A stretch of DNA of 64,000 bases. Origin: Myxococcota bacterium (lineage in GTDB: Bacteria; Myxococcota_C; UBA6777). The translations under genes and the position numbers were made by a program. Positions 1 through 8,030 of the stretch are shown piece by piece (position 1 is the stretch's first letter; every line of letters begins with the position of its first letter). The notes beneath the pieces were generated by a model. The model was not told where the DNA came from. It saw only the letters and a program-made list of their open reading frames with translations, and ran no database searches. The DNA lies in assembly GCA_023150835.1 (NCBI GenBank), contig JAKLKB010000009.1:1-64000 (forward strand). Reading direction: 5' to 3'.

Positions 1-176
1 CCGAAGATATTGCCGCCACCGAGCATTTTGCCGATACCACCGAGGAGACCACCGATGCCGCCTTGGCCACCGCCGAGAAGACCACCGAGGATACCGCCTG
101 CACCGCCGCCACCGCCGAGACCACCGAGAAGTTGACCGGCCATGGGCATCACTGATTTCAAGATGTTTCCGAGCAT
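1..176 (-). CDS. Glycine-rich small protein, 3' end outside window
   Basis: The reading frame starts at ATG 176 with an AAGGAG ribosome binding site a few bases upstream and runs off the left edge, so the C-terminus is missing. The first residues are MLGNILKSVMPMAGQLL, followed by a long run of Gly/Leu repeats (GGLLGG, GGIGGLLGG). There is no signal peptide, recognisable domain or catalytic motif. It is transcribed in the same direction as the export-apparatus operon, about 200 bp after sctU. That position would suit a secreted substrate or a small structural component of the system, but this is inference from context only. A low-complexity cytoplasmic or membrane-active protein is equally possible. 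Confidence 0.6.
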   Translation of the reverse strand, partial: MLGNILKSVMPMAGQLLGGLGGGGGAGGILGGLLGGGQGGIGGLLGGIGKMLGGGNIF

Positions 177-376
177 GATAGGACTCCTTTGAGTTTGTTT
201 GGCCTCGTTGTTGAGGCGGTTCGTTGTATCGTCACCCAACACGCTTGTTTGGGTTGTGAGTTGTTTTGCGGGGAGTGTTTTTTCCCTCAGCTTTCAACTC
301 AAGTATCGCAAAGGCAAGTGATCCTGTTGCTGATCTTTTGAAAAAAAGTTTTCAGCGAGATCAAAGGGGTGTGGTT

Positions 377-1438
377 TTACTTGGTTTCACCGCGTTCTTC
401 GGCCAATTGGAAGACGAATTGGAGGATCTCGGCGACAGCGTCATAAAGTTCTTCGGGGATCTCTTGGCCGAGTTCAAGTTTGTTCAAAGCACCGGCAAGA
501 GGGACGTTGCGAAGGATGGGGATACCTTTTTCTTTGGCGATCTCTTTGATCTTTTGCGCCCAAAGACGCTCGCCTTTGGCGACGACTTTGGGGGCGGATT
601 CGCCTTCTTTGTCGTACTTGATCGCGACGGCGATATGTTCGGGGTTGACGATCACGGCATCGGCATTACCCGTTTCGTTCACGGAGTCGTTCATGGCCAT
701 CTCCTGATGAAGTTGACGGCGCATCCCTTTGATGTAGGGATCGCCTTCTTGGTTTTTGTATTCGTCTTTGATGTCTTTTTTGCTCATCATCATGTCTTTT
801 TTGTACTGCCACTTTTGATAATACCAGTCGGCAGCAGCGATCACACCGAAGGCGACGCCGATACGAACAGAGAGATCGTAGAGCAGATCCCAGACAAGAG
901 CAATGGATTCAAAGATCGGCATACGGATGGTCATAATGATCGGATTGACGCGATCTTTGACGATCATATACGCCATGATCGAAACGATCGTGAGCTTGAT
1001 GATGGACTTGAGGAGTTCGATCACCTTTCGGAGCTTGAACATATTCTTGATCCCGTCGATGGGATTGAGTTTTTTGAGTTCAGGCTTGAGCGGTTCAAAG
1101 GTGATCAAGACGCCGACTTGGATATAGTTGGCGAGGAAGGCGACCGCGAAAGAGACCATGCAGAGGGGCAAGATGGCGGTCAACATGACAGTGATGCCGC
1201 GTTGAGAAAGTGAGATGATCAGGCCGATATCGGGTTCGCGTTGTGTGGCGAAATAAAAGCAGAGACGGATAAAGTCCATCATCTGATCGGAGATGTTGCG
1301 ACCGAGGAAATAGATCACAAGGAAGCCGATCAAAAAGATGGCCGCTGCGATGATATCTTGGCTTTTTGCGATCTGCCCCTTTTTTCGGGCTTCTCGCAGC
1401 TTATGTTCGGTGGGTTCTTCGGTTTTATCTCCGGACAT
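377..1438 (-). CDS. sctU: Type III export apparatus switch protein SctU/FlhB family
   Basis: This is the inner-membrane substrate-specificity switch of flagellar and injectisome export machines. The 353-aa product begins with the typical cytoplasmic lead (MSGDKTEEPTEHKLREARKK). Four hydrophobic segments follow at roughly residues 28-47, 83-105, 143-162 and 175-203, then a charged linker. The autocleavage motif is NPEH at 265-268, followed by HIAVAIKYD as in the family. The usual motif is NPTH; Asn, Pro and His are kept and only the third position differs. ATG 1438 is preferred over an upstream TTG because it gives the family N-terminus. It is the last recognised export gene of the operon, after sctR, sctS and sctT. 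Whether it serves a flagellum or a non-flagellar system cannot be settled from this gene alone. Confidence 0.93.
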   Translation of the reverse strand: MSGDKTEEPTEHKLREARKKGQIAKSQDIIAAAIFLIGFLVIYFLGRNISDQMMDFIRLCFYFATQREPDIGLIISLSQRGITVMLTAILPLCMVSFAVAFLANYIQVGVLITFEPLKPELKKLNPIDGIKNMFKLRKVIELLKSIIKLTIVSIMAYMIVKDRVNPIIMTIRMPIFESIALVWDLLYDLSVRIGVAFGVIAAADWYYQKWQYKKDMMMSKKDIKDEYKNQEGDPYIKGMRRQLHQEMAMNDSVNETGNADAVIVNPEHIAVAIKYDKEGESAPKVVAKGERLWAQKIKEIAKEKGIPILRNVPLAGALNKLELGQEIPEELYDAVAEILQFVFQLAEERGETK

Positions 1439-1530
1439 CCCATCACCTATGGTTTGCAAACCAAACGCATTGTCGCTGGTTCCCAGTCAAAGCGCTCGGT
1501 TTGGGGAGTTTGTGAGTTGAAGGCGACAAG

Positions 1531-2373
1531 TTAAAACGGCCTAAGGTACTGGATCACCGTCCAAAGCTGGCTGAGCGTTTTCGCCATGATGATCTCGCTT
1601 TGTTGGACAAGAAGAGCCAGACTGAGCATGGCAAACAAGACCCCGAGCATGGCTTTGAAGGGCATCATCAAGAACATGACGTTGAGTTGGGGGGCGACCT
1701 TGTTAAAAAGTCCCATACACATATCGGTGATGAAGATCGCGATCATGACGGGCGCAGAGAGCGTGAGCGAGGCAAAAAAGAGGTGAGAAGACAACCGCCC
1801 GACCATCTCAAAAAGCGGCCACAGCCCTGTATCAAAGCGCGGAAAGCCGGCAAAAGGGACGATCAGATAGCTGCGCATAAAGTACTCGATAAACACGAGA
1901 TGGCCGTCGACTGCAAAGAAGACCACGATCAACAGTTGGTAGTAGAGCGTACCGATCTGGGAGGTGGAGGCTTGCATTTGAGGAACAAGGCTGCTGCCCA
2001 TCGCGGAACCACGGGCGGTATCGATAAAGCGGCCCACCATCTCCGCGGTAAACCAGATCGACAAGATGATAAAGCCCAACAAGAAACCCACAAAGGTTTC
2101 TTTGACAACGTAGCCAATAAAACGAAGCGCAAACGGAAAGCTCGGTCCTACGGGCCGAAAGATCGGCTCAACGACATTGGCGTCCGAAAGCATCGGATAC
2201 ATCAAGATACCGAGCGCAAGCCCGATACCGATCTTAACTTGCGCAGGGACCAGCTTTCCGCCGAGAAAAGGAACCAACCAGATCATGCTGAGGATGCGCG
2301 TCATCATCAGACCAACGATCATCAGCGGCTCAGAGAGGTTGAGATTGTTGACGATGCGAGAAAGTTCTTCCAT
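1531..2373 (-). CDS. sctT: Type III export apparatus protein SctT/FliR family
   Basis: A polytopic inner-membrane protein of the export gate; SctR, SctS and SctT together form the helical core complex in known systems. The 280-aa product has about six hydrophobic segments. Family-typical stretches include the N-terminal LMMTRILSMIWLVPFLGG, the central GRFIDTARGSAMGSSL loop, and DGHLVFIEYFMRSY. Length matches the family (about 255-280 aa). It starts at ATG 2373, about 60 bp after sctS, and is followed by sctU after about 90 bp, all on one strand. No frameshift or missing segment was noticed. Confidence 0.92.
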   Translation of the reverse strand: MEELSRIVNNLNLSEPLMIVGLMMTRILSMIWLVPFLGGKLVPAQVKIGIGLALGILMYPMLSDANVVEPIFRPVGPSFPFALRFIGYVVKETFVGFLLGFIILSIWFTAEMVGRFIDTARGSAMGSSLVPQMQASTSQIGTLYYQLLIVVFFAVDGHLVFIEYFMRSYLIVPFAGFPRFDTGLWPLFEMVGRLSSHLFFASLTLSAPVMIAIFITDMCMGLFNKVAPQLNVMFLMMPFKAMLGVLFAMLSLALLVQQSEIIMAKTLSQLWTVIQYLRPF

Positions 2374-2433
2374 GGGCTTACAGCTTCGGGTGTTTGCGTG
2401 GGGAGAGTCAGACGCGGCGTTTGGTGGAGATCG

Positions 2434-2703
2434 TCAGTTCACGATGTTGGGGAATTCGGTGAGGATGCGTTCGGTATAGCGGATCAAGATATTGCCGATC
2501 CATCCGCCAAAATAGATCAGCGAGCCAAAGACGACGACGATCTTGGGAACGAAGGTGAGGGTTTGTTCTTGGATCTGGGTGACGGCTTGGAAGATCGCGA
2601 TCACCAAGCCGATGGCCATGCTGATCAAGATGGGGGGGCCAGAGACGATCATCACCAAAAGAAAGCCTTGGTTGGTCACTTGGATGGCGTATTGTTGAAG
2701 CAT
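2434..2703 (-). CDS. sctS: Type III export apparatus protein SctS/FliQ family
   Basis: A small inner-membrane component of the export gate. The 89-aa product has two hydrophobic helices (about 15-38 and 53-75) separated by the conserved loop FQAVTQIQEQTLTFVPKI, which is diagnostic for FliQ/SctS. Length equals the family norm (86-90 aa). The ATG at 2703 follows sctR by about 40 bp and precedes sctT, the universal R-S-T order of flagellar and non-flagellar type III secretion loci. Confidence 0.94.
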   Translation of the reverse strand: MLQQYAIQVTNQGFLLVMIVSGPPILISMAIGLVIAIFQAVTQIQEQTLTFVPKIVVVFGSLIYFGGWIGNILIRYTERILTEFPNIVN

Positions 2704-2742
2704 GGTCGGTTCCTCGAAGGCGATAGTTTGGGGGGATTTGGC

Positions 2743-3594
2743 TTAGAGGTAGCCAAGGATCAAACCCTTGATGATCAAGTACCAGCCGTCTACAAGAACA
2801 AACAGCAAGAGTTTGAAGGGCAAGGAGATGGTGGTTGGGGAGAGCATGTGCATCCCCAAAGCCAGCAAGATATTGGCAACCACCATGTCCACCACGATAA
2901 AGGGCAGAAACAACAAAAAGCCGATCTGGAAGGCTTCTTTGAGTTCGGATATCACGAAAGCAGGGACGATGACCGTAAAGTCGTCTTTTTCGAAACCTTC
3001 GTGATGTTTTTTATCTCGCAGTTGGAGTGCGAGATTGTAGAACATATTGTGATCTTTGCGGTGGCTGTGCTTGATCAAGAAGCGTCGGATGGGTTCTTGG
3101 GCGCGTCTGACGGCTTGGATGAGGGTTTTGACGCTGGTGGCGCTGAGCGGTGTTTGTTGAGCGCTCGGCGTTTTTTCAAGGAGATCTTTGAGTTCATCGC
3201 GGACTTCCAGACCCACAGGAACCATCACGTAGATGGTCAAGATAATCGAAAGGCCGGTGATCACTTGGGTGGGAGGGTTTTGCTGTGTGCCGAGGGCGCT
3301 GCGCACGATCGAGAGGACGACGGCGATCTTAACGAACGAAGTGATCATGATCAGCAAAAACGGCGCAAGAGAAAGTGCGCCCATCACGACAACAAGGACG
3401 ATCGGGTTTCCAGCGACGGAGTCGCTAAAGTCGATGGTTGCGCCGCCTGCGATGTTGCGTTTTTTTCGCGCCAGCGCTTCCGAAGCAAACAGAACAAAAG
3501 GCAGCGCAGCACACAGCGCAAAGACGAGGCTGCGTAAGATGCGATGAGAGAGCAAACGGATCTTAGGGTTCATGTTTCGGATGTTTCCGGCCAT
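2743..3594 (-). CDS. sctR: Type III export apparatus protein SctR/FliP family, with signal-peptide-like N-terminus
   Basis: Core subunit of the type III export gate. The 283-aa product ends with the hallmark FliP/SctR block: LPFIVVDMVVANILLALGM, a SPTTISLPFKLLLFVLVDGW stretch, and a final membrane helix. An N-terminal hydrophobic segment (about 20-42, ending ASEALA) looks like a cleavable signal sequence. That is a trait of flagellar FliP and is usually missing from injectisome SctR, which explains the length (about 60 aa over SctR). ATG 3594 overlaps the upstream fliO-like gene by 32 bp and has a GAGG about 9 nt before it; ATG 3573 is an alternative. The overlap suggests translational coupling. 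Confidence 0.92.
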   Translation of the reverse strand: MAGNIRNMNPKIRLLSHRILRSLVFALCAALPFVLFASEALARKKRNIAGGATIDFSDSVAGNPIVLVVVMGALSLAPFLLIMITSFVKIAVVLSIVRSALGTQQNPPTQVITGLSIILTIYVMVPVGLEVRDELKDLLEKTPSAQQTPLSATSVKTLIQAVRRAQEPIRRFLIKHSHRKDHNMFYNLALQLRDKKHHEGFEKDDFTVIVPAFVISELKEAFQIGFLLFLPFIVVDMVVANILLALGMHMLSPTTISLPFKLLLFVLVDGWYLIIKGLILGYL

Positions 3595-4630
3595 CGCTCA
3601 CGACCTCAAAGTGCGTGGGTATGGGACTCGCGGGGGGCGATTCAGCGTCCTTGGTTTGATCGGGATTTCTGCGAAGGATGCGCCAAAAAGCGCCCGTTGC
3701 GGGGGGCTTTTTGGCGAGAGCAGCCTGTGTCTGCGTTGGATCTAACGTGGCCAAAAAGGTCACGCCTTGTTCGTGGGAAGCGATCAGGAAATACTGCTGC
3801 GCGACTTCGACGAGCCAGAGGGCTTTTTTGGGTTCAAGCCCAACACGCGCATGGATCTGCAAAACTTGGCCGGATTGGAATGGAAGCCCAGTTCGAGCCG
3901 AAGCCCATCGCAGCACAACAAAGATGAGGATGACGATCGCGCCGAGGATGAACAGTACACTGAAAGTCCGAATCCAGTAAAGAGCCTGCCCCTCAATCAA
4001 AGCATTCGGGCGCCTCGGATCAAAAAGCGGCGGTCGTTCGTGGGTGGGCGTCAACCGCAAGCGGCTGATCATCGGAGGACGGCGCGTGTGCGATTGTGTG
4101 ATCGCCTGTTGTGTTGTGGGTGTTCCTGCGGATTTCGAGATCGCCGATGTTGCCGATGTTGCGGGGGGAATGACGCGTTGTGTTGTGGGTGTTCCTGCGG
4201 ATTTCGAGATCGCCGATGTTGCCGATGTTTCGGGGGGGATAGCGCGCTGCGTTGTGGGAGTTGTCGATGCTTCGGGGGGGATAGCGCGCTGCGTTGTGGG
4301 AGTTGTCGATGCTTCGGATGTTGCCGATGTTGCGGGGGGGATAGCGCGTTGCGTTGTGGGAGTACCCGAAGGCAAGGGCTGTGTGGAAGCAGAAGGCGTA
4401 GATCTCGGAGGGAGCGGAGGTTGCGCGCTGCCATCCCGCCCGAATCCGAAAGTTCCGAACAAAAAGAAGGCGACGCAAACAGCCCACCCACCGAGTCGAT
4501 GCAGGAGGATGGAGTGCAAAGGTAGCTTGTGGGAAGCAAAGCGTGTTGTGCAAAGCGTGTAAGCGGAGTCTTGATGAGGCCGATCGCAGGGGGCGGATCG
4601 AGGCGGGGTGTGGTGTGTGGTGTTGAGCAT
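3563..4630 (-). CDS. FliO-like export-apparatus assembly protein with expanded Thr/Pro repeat region
   Basis: The C-terminal third resembles FliO: a single membrane helix (about 215-240) followed by a small cytoplasmic beta-rich domain (LQIHARVGLEPKKALWLVEV, then a FLIASHEQGVTFLATL strand pair). Upstream, an N-terminal hydrophobic segment ending GRDGSAQ looks like a signal peptide preceded by an unusually long leader. A low-complexity region follows, made of tandem TPTTQRAIPPATSATS-type units. FliO scaffolds FliP assembly in flagella and is generally absent from injectisomes. The gene sits directly between the SpoA-domain gene and sctR, exactly where fliO sits in flagellar operons. The start is uncertain: ATG 4630 lies 7 bp after sctQ with no strong ribosome binding site, and much longer or shorter versions are possible. 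Confidence 0.72.
   Translation of the reverse strand: MLNTTHHTPPRSAPCDRPHQDSAYTLCTTRFASHKLPLHSILLHRLGGWAVCVAFFLFGTFGFGRDGSAQPPLPPRSTPSASTQPLPSGTPTTQRAIPPATSATSEASTTPTTQRAIPPEASTTPTTQRAIPPETSATSAISKSAGTPTTQRVIPPATSATSAISKSAGTPTTQQAITQSHTRRPPMISRLRLTPTHERPPLFDPRRPNALIEGQALYWIRTFSVLFILGAIVILIFVVLRWASARTGLPFQSGQVLQIHARVGLEPKKALWLVEVAQQYFLIASHEQGVTFLATLDPTQTQAALAKKPPATGAFWRILRRNPDQTKDAESPPASPIPTHFEVVSDGRKHPKHEP
4095..4375 (-). repeat. In-frame tandem repeats inside the fliO-like gene
   Basis: Two nearly identical units of about 69 bp, then two units of about 36 bp sharing the same GCGTTGTGGGAGT-type core, lie head to tail. All are multiples of three, so they lengthen the Thr/Pro/Ala-rich periplasmic linker without breaking the frame. 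Near identity between copies suggests recent expansion and likely length variation between strains. Confidence 0.8.
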
Positions 4631-4637
4631 GCGGGTT

Positions 4638-5933
4638 TTATTTGCGCAACTCGATAATACGAACGCCAAGCTGGCCGTCGATCTCGACAAGTTCGCCTTT
4701 TCCGAGGATCTGTCCATTGACGACCAGATCCAGCGGTTCGTAGGGTGAGCGACGAAGTTCGAGGACTTGTCCAAGACGAAGATAAGCCAGATCGCGGGCT
4801 TTGGCTTCGACCCGTCCGAGTTCAACGATCAAAGGGACAGGGACATCGCTGAGTACGGGAGCCATCTGTTCATAATTTGCGTCTTCACCGTAACCACCGG
4901 GCATGTTTCCCTCCTGATATTCGTTTGGATAGGCTGGTTGGTTGTCATCTTCAAACTCGCTGCGATCGATAATTCCTCGGATGCCGGGGGATTCAGTGCG
5001 GATCACCTGTTCGATGATCACGCGACGGTTGGCGGAAGGGTCTTCTTCGATGCGACAGCGCAACGCATAAGCGGAGCGCAGACCAAATTGAAGGATCGCT
5101 TCGCCGCGAAGGATCCCTTCTTCGGTGGGGGATGCGCTACATTCGCGTAGGAGTACGATATCTTCGGATTCAAGTCCAGCGAGGTCGGCTTCGCTGAGCA
5201 TCACCGTCCCGACGCGGATGTGTCCTGTGAGTGGCTGATCGGCGATCCAATGGAATTGCTCTTGGAGCATGGCGGCTTCGTGCGATGTATCGTGCGGTGA
5301 AAGGCTGTTGGCGAGTTCTTGGATCAGGCGGATCGGAGTGTAAAGGCGCGCAAAGCCTTGGTGTTGCAACAGGCCGAGGAACAGTTCTTTGCGATGATAG
5401 AGCGTATCCGCAGGGATGCGTTGGCGGAGAGGAGAAGTCTCTTGATGGATCCCTGCGAGGCGCAGTTCCATCGAAGCGGCGGGCTTCCAAAGCTGCTGGA
5501 TATGTTGGAGAGCTTTGAGGACAAGGAAAGAAAACACCCCGCGCTCCACTTCGTTGAGACCGCGACCTGTGTCCAATCCGTCGCCTGTTCCGCCGAGTGC
5601 GCGATCCACCATCACGGCGGCAAGGCGCGGATCGATCTCGATCAAAAAGCGTGAATCCGCCGGAAGCAAGGCGATCTCAATCAACAGCGTTGGCGGCAGA
5701 CACAAGCGTTCGATCTGCGAAAAATCGAGGTACTGTTCTTTGTCGATCCATTGGAAGGCAAGCTGGCCTTGGAGGTAAGAGGACAGGGCTTGGCTGATCT
5801 CTGGGATCAGAGATTGTCGAAACAGATGGGTCGGGAAGATCCGCGCAAGTGTATCGAAGAAGTAGATCTCAGACTTGCGGATCTTGGGGAGATTTTGAAA
5901 CTGAAAGGGGCGGATCTCGGCGGCGCTAGGCAT
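4638..5933 (-). CDS. sctQ: C-ring protein SctQ / FliM-FliN-like, C-terminal SpoA domain
   Basis: Predicted cytoplasmic sorting-platform or C-ring component. The 431-aa protein has a FliM/SctQ-like middle (a FLIEIDPRLAAVMVDRALGG stretch, residues about 105-125, then GRGLNEVERGVFSFL). Its C-terminal SpoA domain (about 360-430) is very FliN-like: a VPLIVELGRVEAKARDL start, LGQVLELRRSPYEPLDLVVN, and a GVRIIEL end. The LSQEEIDALL CheY-binding peptide that opens flagellar FliM is not present, which argues against a chemotaxis-switch FliM. ATG 5933 is chosen because the upstream part of the open frame has no family similarity. It opens the operon; the nitrilase gene diverges 138 bp away. Confidence 0.82.
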   Translation of the reverse strand: MPSAAEIRPFQFQNLPKIRKSEIYFFDTLARIFPTHLFRQSLIPEISQALSSYLQGQLAFQWIDKEQYLDFSQIERLCLPPTLLIEIALLPADSRFLIEIDPRLAAVMVDRALGGTGDGLDTGRGLNEVERGVFSFLVLKALQHIQQLWKPAASMELRLAGIHQETSPLRQRIPADTLYHRKELFLGLLQHQGFARLYTPIRLIQELANSLSPHDTSHEAAMLQEQFHWIADQPLTGHIRVGTVMLSEADLAGLESEDIVLLRECSASPTEEGILRGEAILQFGLRSAYALRCRIEEDPSANRRVIIEQVIRTESPGIRGIIDRSEFEDDNQPAYPNEYQEGNMPGGYGEDANYEQMAPVLSDVPVPLIVELGRVEAKARDLAYLRLGQVLELRRSPYEPLDLVVNGQILGKGELVEIDGQLGVRIIELRK

Positions 5934-6071
5934 CGCGTTTTTCTCGGGGTTTGGTTGGGAAAACGGGCTACTGCACACGCTTTGTGTACTCTTGACCGAA
6001 GGTGACGCCCATGATAGGCAGATCAAGTCCAAAGGACAACTGTTTTTTCATTCCTCAAAGCGAGGTGACAC

Positions 6072-6926
6072 GTGTCGAGGCGTTTTCTGCTGGCTTGTGT
6101 GCAATTACATGGAAGCGATGAGCTTCAAGCGAACCTAGAGCGTTGCCGTCGTTGGATCAAGGAGTCTGTGGAACGTGGGGCGGAATTGGTCTTGTTGCCC
6201 GAAGACTTCGCCTTTTTGGCACGAGGCGAACAAGACAAACACAACTTAACGAGCGCCCAGCTTTCTAAGATTATCGAGACGATCCGAGAAGAAGCCTTGC
6301 GCCACAGCGTACACATCCTCGCAGGCGGGTATCCTGTGCGTGTCGAGGGCGAAGAACACAAACTCTACAACCGCGCTACGTTGTTTTCGCCCGATGGAAC
6401 GGAGCTTGCGCATTACGAAAAGCTTCATTTGTTTGATGCCGATCCACCGGGCGCACCACCCTTGCGAGAGTCCCACCACATCCAACGCGGTGAGCGCGTT
6501 GTGGTCGTCGATACCCCGCTTTGCAAGATCGGCTTGTCGATCTGTTATGATCTGCGTTTTCCTGAGCTGTATCGGGCATTGGCTCTTCAAGGGGCCGAGT
6601 TATTGACCGTCCCTGCGGCCTTTACGCTCACCACCGGAAAAGATCACTGGCGGATCTTGTTGCAAGCACGCGCCATCGAAAATCAATGTTATCTCGCAGC
6701 ACCCGCCCAATGGGGACGCCACTCCGATACACGCTTTTCGTTTGGTTCCTCGCTGATCTGCGATCCTTGGGGGACTGTCCTCGCATGCGCCCCTGAATCC
6801 GAAGGCATCGCCCTCGCAGAGTTTCAACCCGCCTACCTCGAATCCGTTCGCCAACGCATCCCCTGCCGTTCTCATCTCCGACACGATCTTTTTTCTTTCA
6901 ACCCTCCCTCCCCTTCTTCCACTTGA
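6072..6926 (+). CDS. Carbon-nitrogen hydrolase (Nit1/omega-amidase-like)
   Basis: Cytoplasmic amidase of the nitrilase superfamily. The Glu-Lys-Cys triad is visible: Glu in LVLLPEDFAF (about residue 44), Lys in HYEKLHLFD (about 116), Cys in GLSICYDLRFPELYR (about 158). The DLRFPELYR signature and the HLFDADPPG loop are typical of the Nit/YafV-like branch that hydrolyses omega-amides such as deaminated glutathione. Precise substrate is not determinable here. Length (284 aa) fits the family. The start is GTG 6072 with AGGTGA six bases upstream. The downstream lipoprotein gene begins 4 bp after the stop, so the two are probably cotranscribed. Confidence 0.88.
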   Translation: MSRRFLLACVQLHGSDELQANLERCRRWIKESVERGAELVLLPEDFAFLARGEQDKHNLTSAQLSKIIETIREEALRHSVHILAGGYPVRVEGEEHKLYNRATLFSPDGTELAHYEKLHLFDADPPGAPPLRESHHIQRGERVVVVDTPLCKIGLSICYDLRFPELYRALALQGAELLTVPAAFTLTTGKDHWRILLQARAIENQCYLAAPAQWGRHSDTRFSFGSSLICDPWGTVLACAPESEGIALAEFQPAYLESVRQRIPCRSHLRHDLFSFNPPSPSST

Positions 6927-6929
6927 CCC

Positions 6930-8012
6930 ATGTGCAGATCACCCACAACCCTCTTTTTGACCCTGCTTTGCAGCCTACTGACCCTGCTTTGCAAACCACC
7001 GACCCTGCTTTGCAGCCTACTGACCCTGCTTTGCAGCCTACTGACCCTGCTTTGCAGCCTACTGACCCTGCTTTGCAGCCCAACGCTGCTGAGGCGCAAA
7101 CCATCCACAAACCTCTTTGTGATCTGGGTGTGGTGCTGGATGGGATGGAGTTTGGCGGGATGCCAACGCGATATCCTGCCCTTTCCTTCGACCATTGCGG
7201 GACTTTCGCGCCCTTCGGTGTCTTTGGTCTCCGAAAACCTCGATGGGATCTTGGACCGCGTACGCTGGCTTGAAGAGGCCCGTTATTGGTCGCAATCCTT
7301 GATCCAAGCCCACGGACTGAGCCGCAGCCTCGGACCTACGACCAACATCCCGCTCGCCCCTGCTTGTGATGCTTCGGTGGGCGGTAGTGGGTGCAATGCT
7401 TGTCTCTCCGTCGGAGCAGTCCCTGTGTTCGGGGTAGACGAACGCCAAGGCTCCCTTGGGCTGCGTTGTTGGACCAAAGATTACCTCCAAGGCGATATCG
7501 CTGTGGAAGTCCCGTCTCTGGCCATCGAAGAAGGCGAAGGATTCGAGGATTGGCAAAACGTCGGACGTGGCGGAGATGACAGCGCACGTTTCGTCACAGA
7601 ACAAGTCTTTATGCGCGGATCTCTCGGATACAAGGCGATCTTGCGCAGGCGGAACTTTGAGCAACAACGCACCGAGCTTTTGTGGGTGGCGAGCCTTTGG
7701 GTACGCGAAGGCGACTCAGGACAACCCGAACGCCGCTTGGATGGTGGGATGGGCTTTGTCTTTGAAGAACGCACCTCCGGCCCCGTCACTCGGCGTTCTG
7801 CCGTCTTTCTCGATGAACGCAGCGTCCTCTACCAAAATCCGACACGCAAAGAACAGATCTACAGCGTCGAATTGCTCGCCACCAACGGCCATTTCTTTTG
7901 CCGCTTTATCCCCAAGATCAGTGGCTGCTGCCAAAAAAGCACCTATCCCGCCGACGCCGAACCCTGCGAGGAGATCCCCGATCAACGCTATCCTCTCTCT
8001 TGGCCTTTTTAA
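6930..8012 (+). CDS. Predicted lipoprotein with repeat-extended leader
   Basis: A 360-aa protein of unknown function. The classical lipobox LAGC ends at Cys78, preceded by a short normal-looking signal (RRKPST, hydrophobic stretch, LAGC). Ahead of that lies an odd 50-residue hydrophobic stretch made of repeated LTLLCSL units encoded by a 21-bp DNA repeat. The only plausible start codon in frame is ATG 6930, four bases after the nitrilase stop, so the repeat is apparently translated. The mature part is rich in Cys (ACDASVGGSGCNACLS; CRFIPKISGCC), Asp and Glu; no domain was recognised. It probably attaches to the outer membrane or periplasmic face. It converges with the 8031 gene, 18 bp between stops. 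Confidence 0.68.
   Translation: MCRSPTTLFLTLLCSLLTLLCKPPTLLCSLLTLLCSLLTLLCSLLTLLCSPTLLRRKPSTNLFVIWVWCWMGWSLAGCQRDILPFPSTIAGLSRPSVSLVSENLDGILDRVRWLEEARYWSQSLIQAHGLSRSLGPTTNIPLAPACDASVGGSGCNACLSVGAVPVFGVDERQGSLGLRCWTKDYLQGDIAVEVPSLAIEEGEGFEDWQNVGRGGDDSARFVTEQVFMRGSLGYKAILRRRNFEQQRTELLWVASLWVREGDSGQPERRLDGGMGFVFEERTSGPVTRRSAVFLDERSVLYQNPTRKEQIYSVELLATNGHFFCRFIPKISGCCQKSTYPADAEPCEEIPDQRYPLSWPF
6958..7083 (+). repeat. Six-copy 21-bp tandem repeat in a lipoprotein leader
   Basis: Six direct copies of a 21-bp unit (consensus TGACCCTGCTTTGCAGCCTA plus C), starting at 6958, 6979, 7000, 7021, 7042 and 7063. Copies differ by only a few bases; the second reads GCAAACCAC in place of GCAGCCTAC. The unit length is a multiple of three, so copy-number change alters leader length but not frame. 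Confidence 0.95.
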
Positions 8013-8030
8013 GCCCGCATCCCACCTAAA

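Noticed and set aside
266-1213. 315-aa plus-strand open frame opposite sctU
   Set aside because: It is the reverse-strand shadow of a clear FlhB/SctU gene, with Asp/His/Phe-skewed composition.
1600-3537. 645-aa plus-strand open frame opposite sctT-S-R
   Set aside because: Shadow of three conserved export genes; its composition is dominated by His/Asp/Arg and it has no domain.
4044-4562. Plus-strand valine/cysteine-rich repeat protein
   Set aside because: Reverse reading of the in-frame repeats of the fliO-like gene.
5992-6020. Possible promoter for the nitrilase gene (TTGACC, 17 bp, TAGGCA)
   Set aside because: The -10 matches only two of six consensus bases, so it was not listed.
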